The notes under the pieces were generated by a model that ran no database searches, was not told the DNA's origin, and was given only the letters and a program-made list of their open reading frames with translations. From Synergistaceae bacterium (lineage in GTDB: Bacteria > Synergistota > Synergistia > Synergistales > Aminobacteriaceae): a stretch of DNA of 37,697 nt. The DNA lies in the NCBI GenBank assembly GCA_017444345.1, contig JAFSWW010000042.1, positions 1-37,697 of the forward strand, in the 5' to 3' direction. The translations under genes were made by a program, and so were the position numbers. Shown in pieces: positions 1-9,131 of this stretch (its first letter is position 1; each line of letters opens with the position of its first letter).

Positions 1-129
1 CATGTAGAAAATACGTTTTTGAAATTAAAACAGTGGCGAGGCATTGCAACCCGTTACGCTAAAAAATCATCGTCATTCATAGCTTCAGTTCAGATATGTG
101 CAATGTTTATGTGGCTTTATATATTATGA
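1..129 (+). CDS. IS5-family transposase, C-terminal fragment (cut by window edge)
   Basis: Reading frame 1 from the first base is open to a TGA at 127-129 and encodes 42 residues containing KQWRGIATRYAKK and, further on, FIASVQI..MFMWL. This is the typical C-terminus of IS5-family DDE transposases (the conserved R-W-R-x-I-x-T-R-Y block around the catalytic Glu region). The rest of the gene lies outside the window. It is the last gene of the insertion element that ends at about 138. Family assignment is by remembered motif, not by search. Confidence 0.8.
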   Translation, partial: HVENTFLKLKQWRGIATRYAKKSSSFIASVQICAMFMWLYIL

Positions 130-138
130 CGACACCGT
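1..138 (+). mobile_element. Right end of an IS5-family insertion sequence
   Basis: The element holds the transposase C-terminus (1-129) and ends a few bases after its stop codon. Read from outside in, the end would be GACGGTGTCGTC (complement of 127-138), a plausible terminal inverted repeat. It is followed directly by CTAG (139-142), which fits the YTAR target duplicated by IS5-type elements. From 139 onward the sequence reads at once as leucine-rich repeats in the + frame, so the junction is sharp. The other end and the second CTAG copy are outside the window, so element boundaries are inferred. Confidence 0.65.
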
Positions 139-3100
139 CTAGAAGAAATAAATTTAGAGGGCTGCGACTCACTAAGAAGATTATCTATCAGCGATACTAC
201 TTTAGAGTCATTGAGCCTGAAAGATTATAAATCGCTTGAAACCTTCAAAATAAATAATAATGTCGAAATGATTTCGCTTGATTTGAGCGGGTGTACTTCT
301 CTGAATGATTTAGGCCAGCTTAATTACAGTTACTCATATTATTATGATATTTGGAGTGATATATCTACAACATCATTTCCTCGTCTAGCTTACTTGAATT
401 TAAGCGGCTGCTCTTCACTGCCTGAATTATATATACGTTCTGTTAAAGAATTAAATATGTCGGGCTGTACAGCTTTAAAAAAATTGCATATACGTAATTA
501 TGAAACTAGATATTACGAACAAGCTCCAGAATCTTATAAAGATGTCTGCATGTATCCTGTCGAAAATTTAAATATTGAAGGCTGTTCTGCTTTAGAAGAT
601 TTATTAATTTATAGGTCTGCTCTAAAATCTCTCGAACTCAACGGCTTTGAGAATCTCTCACGAATCGAAGTATCTGCAAATTCTGAACTTGTTAGTGTAA
701 ATGCTGCTAACTGCATATCTATGGACAGGATAGATTGCGGAAATAATAAAAAATTAACAGATTTAAATATTAACGGCTGCTCAAATTTAAGAATACTTTA
801 TTGTAATAATAATAAACTTTCTAAACTTGATATAAGCTCATGCTCAAATCTTAAGACTCTTTACTGCTTTGATAATGAAATCGCATATCTTGATTTAGAC
901 AAAAATTTTTCACTTGAAGACAACTACGATAACGGCTATTATTTTAGAATAGACCAGAAAATCCATAACTTGAAGGCAAAACGAGTCGGTAAATTCTGGC
1001 AGATTGATTTTAAAGATTATATGCCGCTTGAGAAGGTCAAATACATCAACACGACTGATATAAGATTTTACGATGGAGCAAATAATTCTTACTGGAGTAA
1101 CGCCGCGTATTTTTCTTTTGATCCGTCTACAGGGATTATGCTGTTAAAATCTGACTTCCCCCCGGCAATGGTAGAATATCATTATCACACTCGTTCTAAT
1201 CCCTCAAATAAAGATATGAATGTTAGACTAGTACATAATCAAATTTATCCGTATGTTTTCATACATTCTAATTTTTATTCTCAAACTTTCAACGGGCATA
1301 TATATATTCATGACATTAGCAATAACGGCTATCTTCACTACACAAATACATTGATAAACGGAATAAAACAAGATTTAATTAACGAGCAATATATTAATGA
1401 TAACATACGCACTTTTTCCGGTATAAATTCATATTATTATGACATGAGCGGACTCACTGCTGACGGAAATTCACGCATAATCTTAACTGTTCAGCCAGAA
1501 GAACCCGGCATTGTAACATTCTCGATTCCTTCAAATCTTGGCCTAACTCTCGAAAATTTGAGCCGCGATAAATACGGCACTGCTTCAATATCAATTCCGA
1601 CTGTGAAATTAACTGATAATTCCTATCAGGCTTCGGCGGTCTTGATAGCTCCTGAGTCATATCCGGCCAGCTATAAAAATTTTCCGTCTGATAAATTCAA
1701 TCTCACTGTAACATTTATGAATAATAACGGCGATATAATTTCGACTGACAGAGATTTAATACTTCATGCTGCACCGGTCATGTTAATTCACGGACTACGT
1801 GGAAATATTGAAGGGACTTTTAACGTGAAAGGCGATTCAGGAATATTTTACGAGCTTACTAAGGCGGGCTATATTTCTAATGATGTCGATATAGGCGGCT
1901 GGGACTATGACGGAACACAAGGCCCGAATGATATTCTAGCAGATGATTATAACGGGCTATATTATGCAATCGGTAATAAACTTCTCAATTATAGAAATCG
2001 CGGGCTTGAATGCACAAGAGTTGATATAGTTGCTCACAGTATGGGCGGACTAATGGCGCGAAAATTTTTGCAGGAACCTGATAACGACTCAGACGACGGC
2101 AATAACCGCTCAATCTTAGCATATAAACAAGGCATGGTCAGAAGAGTTATAACTGTCGCGACTCCTCACAGGGGGAGTCCCTGGGCTCCAATATTGAGAT
2201 TAAAAGATAATTGGCTTCACTCTGGCTTGGATTTGGTTTTACATTTTATAAATGCATTATTAAATATCGCCGGCCAAACTTATTTAACAAATGATGCTGA
2301 GAGCGCGTATAGAGACCTTGAACCGGGTGCGCAAAATTATGGGTATCCTGAAAATGTGCCTATGCATTCAATATGTTCTGACGTAAGCAACGGGGATATT
2401 ATTTCAGCACTGGGACATGAAATTAATGCATCTGACCTCGCAGGACTCAAGCAAATGTTTAATTATTCCGGACATGATTTAATTGTCCCAGTAAGAAGCG
2501 CAGTGGGTGATTTCAAATCGCAATATACTAAAATTTTCAAGAGTAATGATGTCTGGGCTTACTCTCACATGGGAATTTGCGCACAAAAAGAAGTCGGCGA
2601 GAAAGTTGTAGAATTATTGCGCGGACCGGTTACTAATTTTCAAATCGGCGATTACGGCTCTAACGATGACAATTTAGAATTACCGGCTATCACAAAAGAA
2701 GACCTGCCAAACGCTACAAAAGGTGTTGAATATTATCACGCTCTGAATATAACTAATGTAAATTATATTTCTTTCTCGAGTCTCCCTAAAGGCTTAAAAT
2801 TTGACGGTTCAGAAGGCTTATATGCAATTACAGGCAAACCCGAAAAAATAGGCACTACAAAATTTACTATTACTGCTCATAATGACAACGGCCGAGTCTC
2901 TGAAGAATTCACTATTACAGTTTATGAAGGCGTATCAATCTCTACAACGAGTCTAAAAAATGGTGCTGTTGACAAGAAATACAGCGCGAAAATTAAATCA
3001 AAAGGTTCAAAGCCTATCACTTTCACCGCGCAAAATCTCCCCGACGGCTTGAGCATAAATTCAAACACTGGCGAAATTTCCGGGACTCCTTCTGTTTACG

Positions 3101-4380
3101 GCTCATTCCCATTAATTATTACGGCCAAGAATCCCAGTTCTGAAGCAAACATAAATATAAATCTCGTAATAAAACCTGTTGCCCCTAAAATTTCCGGTAA
3201 ACTCAACGCAGGGAGTCTTAATGAGCCCTATTCGTCAACTTTCACTCTTTCAAAGGGGAGTCAGCCGGTTACATGGACTCTTGAAGGAAATTTACCCGAT
3301 GGACTCTCTTTTGACGCGGAAAATGCAACGATTCACGGGACTCCGACTCAAGCATGTAAGAATTCAATTAAGATAATTGCTGCTAATGACAGCGGGACTG
3401 ATAAGAAATCTCTAACTCTCACAATCAAGGGAATCAAGCCTAAATTTTCCGGAAAATTTAACACGTTTACTCTCGGCAAATATGACTCGTCAAGTTTGAC
3501 TCTCTCACAGGGAAGCAAGCCCGTTACATTGAGTTATTCAGGAAATCTCCCGGCCGGTTTAGAATTTGATTCTGAAAGTTTGATTCTATCAGGGACTCCG
3601 ACAGAAATATGGAATAAAAGCATAAATATAACGGCCTCAAATGGAGCAGGAAAATTAACAAAATCCTTCAGGATACAAGTTAAAGGCACTGCCCCTAAAA
3701 TTTCAGTAAAGAGTCTCCCATCCGGTACAGTCGGAGAAGATTATAATTTCACTCTTAGTGCATCAGGAAGTCAGCCCATAACTTTTACTGCTGAAAATTT
3801 GCCGAGCGGTTTATACGTTGACGGCGATAAAATAACAGGTACACCGACTCAAACATGTAAAAAACAATCTGTAACAATAATTGCCGCGAATCCCGTCAAG
3901 ACAGTTAGAAAGAAGCTCAAAATCTCAATCTCTGCAAATTCTGCAAAAATTGACACTCAAGCAAATGACTCGGAACTTGAAGATGTTGCAGTAAATCAAG
4001 CTCCGTGGAATGACACGCCCGATTCTGAGCCAGCAAAAATAATTTTCGGCCAAGAACGCAATTTATCATCACTCAACACAAACAATATAAATATTTCCGG
4101 TGATTATGAGATTGCGGCAGTACTTCCTGAAATTCACGTAACTGAAAGCGGCCTATATGAAATCGATATCGAACTAAATAATAATATCAAGACGGGGGCA
4201 AAATTAATCTGGCTTGCTTGTCCCAAAAATATAATGCCTTCAGAAGATGATTTTATAGCAGAATTCTATGACGAGACAGGCGCAGAAATTAATCAAGTCC
4301 CGGCGAATCATAAAATCACGGTCTCTGCTTGGCTCAATAAGGGCGTTATTTATGAACCTGTTATCGCGGTGAATAATTAA
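139..4380 (+). CDS. Exported LRR / alpha-beta hydrolase (lipase) / Ig-like repeat protein, 5' end lost to an IS
   Basis: About 1,413 codons remain open. Order of domains: leucine-rich repeats of the L-x-L-x-GC-x-x-L type (139 to about 930); a region I do not recognise (930-1770); an alpha/beta hydrolase with IHGLRGN, nucleophile elbow AHSMGG (Ser codon 2038-2040), ATPHRGSP, GHDLIVP and SHMG as likely acid and histidine sites (1770-2630); five Ig-like He_PIG repeats, each with a LPxGL...GTP pattern (2680-3960); and a C-terminal beta-rich domain (4050-4380). The fold suggests a secreted or cell-surface lipase/esterase using repeats for adhesion. There is no signal peptide or credible start: the LRR frame runs upstream of the first possible start (TTG 211) straight into the IS at 138. 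The gene is therefore interrupted; the 5' part should lie beyond the IS. Whether the fragment is expressed is unknown. Confidence 0.8.
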   Translation, partial: LEEINLEGCDSLRRLSISDTTLESLSLKDYKSLETFKINNNVEMISLDLSGCTSLNDLGQLNYSYSYYYDIWSDISTTSFPRLAYLNLSGCSSLPELYIRSVKELNMSGCTALKKLHIRNYETRYYEQAPESYKDVCMYPVENLNIEGCSALEDLLIYRSALKSLELNGFENLSRIEVSANSELVSVNAANCISMDRIDCGNNKKLTDLNINGCSNLRILYCNNNKLSKLDISSCSNLKTLYCFDNEIAYLDLDKNFSLEDNYDNGYYFRIDQKIHNLKAKRVGKFWQIDFKDYMPLEKVKYINTTDIRFYDGANNSYWSNAAYFSFDPSTGIMLLKSDFPPAMVEYHYHTRSNPSNKDMNVRLVHNQIYPYVFIHSNFYSQTFNGHIYIHDISNNGYLHYTNTLINGIKQDLINEQYINDNIRTFSGINSYYYDMSGLTADGNSRIILTVQPEEPGIVTFSIPSNLGLTLENLSRDKYGTASISIPTVKLTDNSYQASAVLIAPESYPASYKNFPSDKFNLTVTFMNNNGDIISTDRDLILHAAPVMLIHGLRGNIEGTFNVKGDSGIFYELTKAGYISNDVDIGGWDYDGTQGPNDILADDYNGLYYAIGNKLLNYRNRGLECTRVDIVAHSMGGLMARKFLQEPDNDSDDGNNRSILAYKQGMVRRVITVATPHRGSPWAPILRLKDNWLHSGLDLVLHFINALLNIAGQTYLTNDAESAYRDLEPGAQNYGYPENVPMHSICSDVSNGDIISALGHEINASDLAGLKQMFNYSGHDLIVPVRSAVGDFKSQYTKIFKSNDVWAYSHMGICAQKEVGEKVVELLRGPVTNFQIGDYGSNDDNLELPAITKEDLPNATKGVEYYHALNITNVNYISFSSLPKGLKFDGSEGLYAITGKPEKIGTTKFTITAHNDNGRVSEEFTITVYEGVSISTTSLKNGAVDKKYSAKIKSKGSKPITFTAQNLPDGLSINSNTGEISGTPSVYGSFPLIITAKNPSSEANININLVIKPVAPKISGKLNAGSLNEPYSSTFTLSKGSQPVTWTLEGNLPDGLSFDAENATIHGTPTQACKNSIKIIAANDSGTDKKSLTLTIKGIKPKFSGKFNTFTLGKYDSSSLTLSQGSKPVTLSYSGNLPAGLEFDSESLILSGTPTEIWNKSINITASNGAGKLTKSFRIQVKGTAPKISVKSLPSGTVGEDYNFTLSASGSQPITFTAENLPSGLYVDGDKITGTPTQTCKKQSVTIIAANPVKTVRKKLKISISANSAKIDTQANDSELEDVAVNQAPWNDTPDSEPAKIIFGQERNLSSLNTNNINISGDYEIAAVLPEIHVTESGLYEIDIELNNNIKTGAKLIWLACPKNIMPSEDDFIAEFYDETGAEINQVPANHKITVSAWLNKGVIYEPVIAVNN

Positions 4381-4419
4381 TTAGTATTTCTACTGTTAAT
4401 AAATCCGAAAAATTACGTG

Positions 4420-4425
4420 TATAAT
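4420..4425 (+). promoter_or_regulatory. Candidate -10 box for the rimP-ribF operon
   Basis: A perfect TATAAT sits 40 bp after the stop of the LRR-lipase gene and about 95 bp before rimP, preceded by TG. No good -35 hexamer is visible. Transcription from here would include the hairpin at 4453-4486 in the leader. Confidence 0.45.
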
Positions 4426-4452
4426 TTGCATAATTTCATAGAGAAAACTGTG

Positions 4453-4486
4453 AAAGGAGTGGGAACAAAACCCTCTCCTTTCTTTT
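4453..4486 (+). terminator. Leader hairpin with T-rich tail upstream of rimP
   Basis: AAAGGAG (4453-4459) pairs with CTCCTTT (4475-4481), extended inward by GGG/CCC around an A-rich loop, and is followed by CTTTT. It could be a terminator for the upstream gene. It is also placed like the attenuator-type rimP leaders known upstream of rimP-nusA-infB operons, because the best -10 box lies before it. Confidence 0.55.
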
Positions 4487-4518
4487 ATGTATATATTATA
4501 TGTGAGAGTTATATTAAC

Positions 4519-5043
4519 ATGATGACAATAGAAAATTTTTTAGGACAAATTGATTTAATAGTTACTAAACTTGGCTATGAATGCGTACATGCCAGCATAA
4601 AAACTGAATTCGGCCGCCTCAAAGTTCAAGTATTAATTGACACGCTCGGAGGAATTAACGCCGGGGACTGCGAACTCGTTTCAGGACACGTTAATAAATT
4701 TCTCGACGAAAATCAAGATCTGCCATTTCTCAACAACGGCCGCTATTATCTCGAAGTAAGTTCACCCGGGATTGAGAGGCCATTATATAAAATCGCTGAT
4801 TATGTCAGATTTCAGGGCCGTGAAGCAAGAGTCAGACTCAATGAATTACTTGACGGACGCAAAACTTTCACGGGCGAAATTTTAAGAAGCGCAGATGATT
4901 CACAAGTTATTATGCTTTGTGATGGACATGATATACACATACCGTTTGAAATTATCAAAGGAGGAAATTTAATTTTTAGATTCGATGATGAGAAAGATAA
5001 TCACAAGCCCACTAAAACAAGAAACAGGAGGACGAAAAAATGA
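4519..5043 (+). CDS. rimP: Ribosome maturation factor RimP
   Basis: RimP is needed for maturation of the 30S subunit. The 174-residue product has the family layout: an N-terminal alpha/beta domain ending in the hallmark YLEVSSPGIERPL, then a small SH3-like C-terminal domain and a basic tail rich in Lys/Arg. A frame extends further upstream to 4417 but that part crosses the leader hairpin, so I take ATG 4519 (a second ATG follows at 4522); a weak GAGAG lies 10 bp before it. It is the first gene of the nusA operon and overlaps nusA by four bases (ATGA). Length and motif agree with the family. Confidence 0.93.
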   Translation: MMTIENFLGQIDLIVTKLGYECVHASIKTEFGRLKVQVLIDTLGGINAGDCELVSGHVNKFLDENQDLPFLNNGRYYLEVSSPGIERPLYKIADYVRFQGREARVRLNELLDGRKTFTGEILRSADDSQVIMLCDGHDIHIPFEIIKGGNLIFRFDDEKDNHKPTKTRNRRTKK

Positions 5044-6158
5044 AGCGCGCTATTATTGATGCTCCCGAGGCTGCTCCAAGACTCGATATAAATAGATTTA
5101 TTGAGACTCTCGCGGAAGAACGGGGACTTGATGTCGATGTAATAATTACTACTCTTGAGGCTGCTTTGTCTTCAGCTTACAAGAAATATCAAGCCGGCAA
5201 TCAAAATATAGAAATAAAAATAGATCGCGATTCAGGCGGCATAATTATTAATGAAATTCGCAATGTAGTTGAAAACGTAGAGAATCCCGACACAGAAATA
5301 ACTCTGAAGGACGCTCTTATGTATGATATTAACTCGGAAATCGGCGGCACTGTAAAAATTAGACGCAACCCCGCAGACTTTGGACGAATTGCAGCACAGA
5401 CAGCAAGACAAGTTATCACCCAGCGTCTAAGAGATGAAGAACGCAAAATTGTATTTAACGAGTTCGCTGATAAGGTCGGGGAATTAGTAACAGGCACTAT
5501 TTACAGGAATGAAGGCGATCAGACTATTATACAGCTTAGCGACAGGACCGACGGAGTTTTAACGCGTAAGGAAAAAATACCTAATGAACGTTATAATATC
5601 GGCTCAATGATGAAATTTTACGTGCTTGACGTTAAGCAGACAGCAAGAAGCCCTAAAATCATGCTTTCACGAACTCACCCGGGATTATTGCGCAAATTAA
5701 TGGAAGTGGAAATCCCCGAAATTCAGCAGGGTATTATCGAAATTAAAAGCATTGTACGTGATGCAGGTGCACGCGCTAAAGTCTCACTTGTTACGTTAGA
5801 TCCAAACGTTGACCCCGTCGGCGCATGTGTAGGCAATGGAGGCGCAAGAATTAAGGCAATCAGCAGCGCACTTAAAGGCGAAAAAATTGATGTAATTGTC
5901 TACACTGAAGACCCGTTAAATTATATCCGGGCTGCTTTATCTCCGGCTCAAATCGCAAAAGTTGAACCCGTCTTAGACACTGAACGCTCGGCCATAGCTT
6001 ATGTCTATCAGGATCAATTATCGCTCGCAATAGGAAAACTCGGGCAAAACGTGAGACTCGCCGCGAAATTAACAGGCTGGAAAATTGACATTAAAACTAT
6101 AGAGCCTGACAGAATGCCGACTCTAAAAGATATTTTCCATGACGTTTTCAATGAGTAG
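5040..6158 (+). CDS. nusA: Transcription termination/antitermination factor NusA
   Basis: NusA binds RNA polymerase and nascent RNA and controls pausing, termination and antitermination. The 372-residue protein has an N-terminal polymerase-binding domain, an S1 domain (around residues 135-200), a first KH domain containing GACVGNGGARIKAI (near residue 260), and a second KH domain with AIGKLGQNVRLAA (near residue 330). It stops soon after KH2, so it is the short form without the C-terminal acidic repeats of enterobacteria. A strong AGGAGG lies just before ATG 5040, inside the end of rimP. Its 3' end overlaps the next gene by 8 bases. Confidence 0.96.
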   Translation: MKRAIIDAPEAAPRLDINRFIETLAEERGLDVDVIITTLEAALSSAYKKYQAGNQNIEIKIDRDSGGIIINEIRNVVENVENPDTEITLKDALMYDINSEIGGTVKIRRNPADFGRIAAQTARQVITQRLRDEERKIVFNEFADKVGELVTGTIYRNEGDQTIIQLSDRTDGVLTRKEKIPNERYNIGSMMKFYVLDVKQTARSPKIMLSRTHPGLLRKLMEVEIPEIQQGIIEIKSIVRDAGARAKVSLVTLDPNVDPVGACVGNGGARIKAISSALKGEKIDVIVYTEDPLNYIRAALSPAQIAKVEPVLDTERSAIAYVYQDQLSLAIGKLGQNVRLAAKLTGWKIDIKTIEPDRMPTLKDIFHDVFNE

Positions 6159-6729
6159 TAAGCACATTCCCGCGAGATCTTGTGTTATTTGCCGGGCTAA
6201 AGGGACAAAGCGCGATTTAATTCGTATAGTCAAGAGTCCTGATAATTTAGCAGTAATTGACATTTCGGGCAAACTTCCGGGCAGAGGCTGCTATATCTGT
6301 CCGGACTCTGAATGCATTGACCGCGCTATAAAATCAGGAAATTTAGCACGTTCGCTCGGAGTTAATGAAATCGTCCCGGCTTTCTGGCAGGAATTAAGAG
6401 AACACGCTAAAAATTTTGTGCCTAATAGTAAATTAAAACTTTGCTCGATTCTGGGACTCGCTAGGAAGTCAGGCGCGTTATTGATAGGCTCTGACAATAT
6501 AGAAAATTTCAATCATAAAATTTTATTGATAGTTGCTCGTGACTGCTCAGACGGAATCAAAAAATTTGCTGAAGATAAGCAGGCATTATATCCCGATTTG
6601 AGCATTAAAGAATTATCGCAGACTGTAGGCTCTAAAGGCGGAGTGCAAATTATAGGGCTGCCATTGAGTTCAGGTTTTGCGAAAAAAATTTTTTCACTAA
6701 ATATCGAGAGGAGTACGCCATTTGAATAA
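6151..6729 (+). CDS. YlxR (DUF448) - L7Ae-like RNA-binding fusion protein
   Basis: The 192-residue product joins two proteins that are usually encoded separately between nusA and infB. Residues about 1-75 are a YlxR/DUF448 domain (RSCVICRAKG, then PGRGCYICPDSEC). Residues about 95-190 look like an L7Ae/L30e/YlxQ-type RNA-binding domain (SILGLARKSGALLIGSDN...LLIVARDCSDG). YlxR-type proteins are nucleoid or RNase P-linked regulators in some Firmicutes; the role here is inferred only from position. I choose ATG 6151, which overlaps the nusA stop by 8 bases; an in-frame ATG at 6139 is possible. It overlaps infB by 8 bases. Confidence 0.85.
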   Translation: MSSKHIPARSCVICRAKGTKRDLIRIVKSPDNLAVIDISGKLPGRGCYICPDSECIDRAIKSGNLARSLGVNEIVPAFWQELREHAKNFVPNSKLKLCSILGLARKSGALLIGSDNIENFNHKILLIVARDCSDGIKKFAEDKQALYPDLSIKELSQTVGSKGGVQIIGLPLSSGFAKKIFSLNIERSTPFE

Positions 6730-8737
6730 TAAAATAAGAATCTACGACTTGGCCAGAAAATTAAATAAATCTAATAAGGAATTATTAACCGTTTTGCAGC
6801 AGCTTGATGTACCTGTTAAATCTCATTCAAGCTCAATAGATGAAGACATAGCCCAGACTGTAGAGAATATCATAAACGAGGCCAGCGCAGAAAAGGCCGA
6901 ACGAGCCGGGAAGACTCCTAAATCTCAAGACAGAAACCGCGACAGGGACAAGAGACCGCAGAATAACTCCGAAAATTTTAGAAACCGTCCCGATAAACAA
7001 GATAGGCAAGAGAGACCAGAAAGACAAGAACGCCCGGATAAATTCTCACAGCAAAATTTTAAACACGAACGACGCGAAAAATTTAATCCCGAACGCAAAA
7101 AATTTGACAAGAGACCAGAGCCGCCAAAGACTCAGACTCAGAATCAAAATCAGACTCAAAATCAGACTCAAGAAAAGAAACCCGCGCCCGTTGTAATTAA
7201 GCCTGAACCCGTAAAGACTCCCGTTAAACTCGTCGAACGTCCCCCGATTATTACTGTTATGGGACATGTAGATCACGGCAAGACTACTTTATTAGACAAG
7301 ATACGCAATGCCAGTGTCGCAGCTCACGAGGCCGGAGGAATCACCCAGCACATAGGCGCATATGTCGTAATGCAGGATAATAAGCCTATAGTATTTCTTG
7401 ACACTCCCGGGCATGAGGCTTTTACTGAAATGAGAGCGAGGGGCGCAAATGTTACAGATATTGTAATTCTCGTAATCGGTGCTGATGATGGAGTCATGCC
7501 TCAAACTCGTGAAGCAATTTCACATATTAAGGCCGCAGGAGTCCCCCTAGTCGTCGCTATAAATAAAATCGATAAGCAGGGCGCAAAACCTGACAGAGTA
7601 AGGCAGCAATTATCAGAAATGGGAATTTACACAGAAGGCTGGGGCGGTGATGTCGGAGCCGTCGAAATTTCAGCAAAACAGGGAATCGGAGTCTCTGACT
7701 TGCTAGAAAGAGTCTTACTTGAAGCCGAAATGCAGGAGTTAAAGGCAAATCCTAAGGCAGATCCTGAAGGTGTAGTAATTGAAGCTAGACTCGATAAGGG
7801 TAAAGGCCCAGTCGCTACAGTTATTGTGAAGGACGGTACACTCAAAGCCGGCGACATAGTTTTATTTAAATCAACATGGGGCAAAACCCGCGCATTATTT
7901 GACTGGTCAGGCAAGGGAATCAAGGAAGCCGGGCCAAGCACACCCGTTGAAATTCTCGGACTCGGTGATGTTCCAAATCCGGGCGAATCTTTTAGAGTCG
8001 TCAAATCTGAACGTGAAGCAAGAGACGCTATTGACGCAGCAAAAATTTTAGAACGTGACTCAGCCGGTGAAAACAAGAAAGCATCTCTTGAAGATTTATA
8101 CTCGAATTTGCAGGAAGGACAATTACCGCATATAAATCTAGTTGTTAAGTGCGATGTACAGGGCTCACTTGAGGCACTTTGCGCAGTTCTTGAGAAATTA
8201 GCTACAAATGAAGTCGGAGTCTCTATAGTTCACAGGGGAGTCGGACGTATCGCAGAAAGTGATGTAATGCTTGCTTCTGCTTCTAATGCTATAATCGTGG
8301 GCTTTAACGTGAGGCCGGACTCAAATGCTAAGAGAATCGCCGAATTAAACGGTGTCGAGATAAGAATCTATAATGTAATTTATGACGTAATCGACGAAAT
8401 AAAAGCAGCTATGGGCGGACTATTAAAGCCGGTTCTACGTGAGGAGTCTCTCGGTGAAGTCGAAATCAGGCAAATTTACAGAGTTCCTAAAGTCGGCAAA
8501 GTTGCAGGCTCTCATGTAACACGGGGAGTCATAAAACGTACTGCAAAAGTTAGAATTATTCGCGACGGCATTGTAATATGGGACGGGCGTATAGCTTCAC
8601 TCAAGCATGAGAAGGACGAGGCGCGCGAAATTAAAGCCGGAATGGACTGCGGAGTCAGCTTTGAGGGATTCCAAGATTTTGAAGAGGGCGATATTCTCGA
8701 AGTCTATGACGTAATAGAGGAGAAGAGATCCCTATAA
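6722..8737 (+). CDS. infB: Translation initiation factor IF-2
   Basis: IF-2 is the GTPase that places initiator tRNA on the ribosome. The 671-residue protein has an IF2-N domain (residues 3-55, [18 protein letters not shown]), a low-complexity linker rich in Arg/Gln/Pro (about 60-165), and the GTPase domain from about 180 with [20 protein letters not shown] and NKIDK, then domains II-IV. It starts with TTG at 6722, positioned by GAGAGGAG eight bases upstream; this start overlaps the end of the YlxR-L7Ae gene. It is followed after one base by rbfA. Confidence 0.97.
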   Translation: MNNKIRIYDLARKLNKSNKELLTVLQQLDVPVKSHSSSIDEDIAQTVENIINEASAEKAERAGKTPKSQDRNRDRDKRPQNNSENFRNRPDKQDRQERPERQERPDKFSQQNFKHERREKFNPERKKFDKRPEPPKTQTQNQNQTQNQTQEKKPAPVVIKPEPVKTPVKLVERPPIITVMGHVDHGKTTLLDKIRNASVAAHEAGGITQHIGAYVVMQDNKPIVFLDTPGHEAFTEMRARGANVTDIVILVIGADDGVMPQTREAISHIKAAGVPLVVAINKIDKQGAKPDRVRQQLSEMGIYTEGWGGDVGAVEISAKQGIGVSDLLERVLLEAEMQELKANPKADPEGVVIEARLDKGKGPVATVIVKDGTLKAGDIVLFKSTWGKTRALFDWSGKGIKEAGPSTPVEILGLGDVPNPGESFRVVKSEREARDAIDAAKILERDSAGENKKASLEDLYSNLQEGQLPHINLVVKCDVQGSLEALCAVLEKLATNEVGVSIVHRGVGRIAESDVMLASASNAIIVGFNVRPDSNAKRIAELNGVEIRIYNVIYDVIDEIKAAMGGLLKPVLREESLGEVEIRQIYRVPKVGKVAGSHVTRGVIKRTAKVRIIRDGIVIWDGRIASLKHEKDEAREIKAGMDCGVSFEGFQDFEEGDILEVYDVIEEKRSL

Positions 8738-8738
8738 A

Positions 8739-9131
8739 ATGAGCAGTAATTTACGAATGGCAAGGATTAATAAGCAGTTACAGCGCGAAATTGCTTTAAT
8801 AATCGAGACCAGAATCAAGAAATCAAGCGTTAAAGGCACAATTATAACCGGTGTAGAATGTGCTAAGGATTTAGAGCGCGCAAAAGTTTTCTTTACGGCC
8901 CTAGAATATCGCAAATGTCCGGGGATTCTGCGTGATCTTAACGAGATCAAAGGCGCAATAAGAAGTCTTCTCGGTGAAAGCATAAAATTACGCCGAGTCC
9001 CTGAACTTGAATTCTTTATAGATGGCAGCAGCGAATACGGCGCAAAAATTGACAGCATTCTTGATAGATTAGGACTGATTGATCATGACGCAAGAAATAA
9101 TAACATGGACGAAAATGACGAATTTATTTAA
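8739..9131 (+). CDS. rbfA: Ribosome-binding factor A
   Basis: RbfA is a KH-fold factor that helps mature 16S rRNA in the 30S subunit. The 130-residue product has the usual N-terminus (RMARINKQLQREIALII) and the central AKVFFTAL strand, with PELEFFIDGS towards the end. GAGGAG before the infB stop serves as its ribosome binding site; the start lies one base after that stop. The last ~45 bases overlap the next gene, suggesting translational coupling. Confidence 0.93.
   Translation: MSSNLRMARINKQLQREIALIIETRIKKSSVKGTIITGVECAKDLERAKVFFTALEYRKCPGILRDLNEIKGAIRSLLGESIKLRRVPELEFFIDGSSEYGAKIDSILDRLGLIDHDARNNNMDENDEFI

Noticed and set aside
4417-4518. N-terminal extension of RimP
   Set aside because: It would translate through the terminator-like leader hairpin and does not resemble RimP.
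7046-8076. Reverse frames opposite infB
   Set aside because: They are in the shadow of a certain infB gene; low-complexity composition mirrors the linker and conserved GTPase codons.
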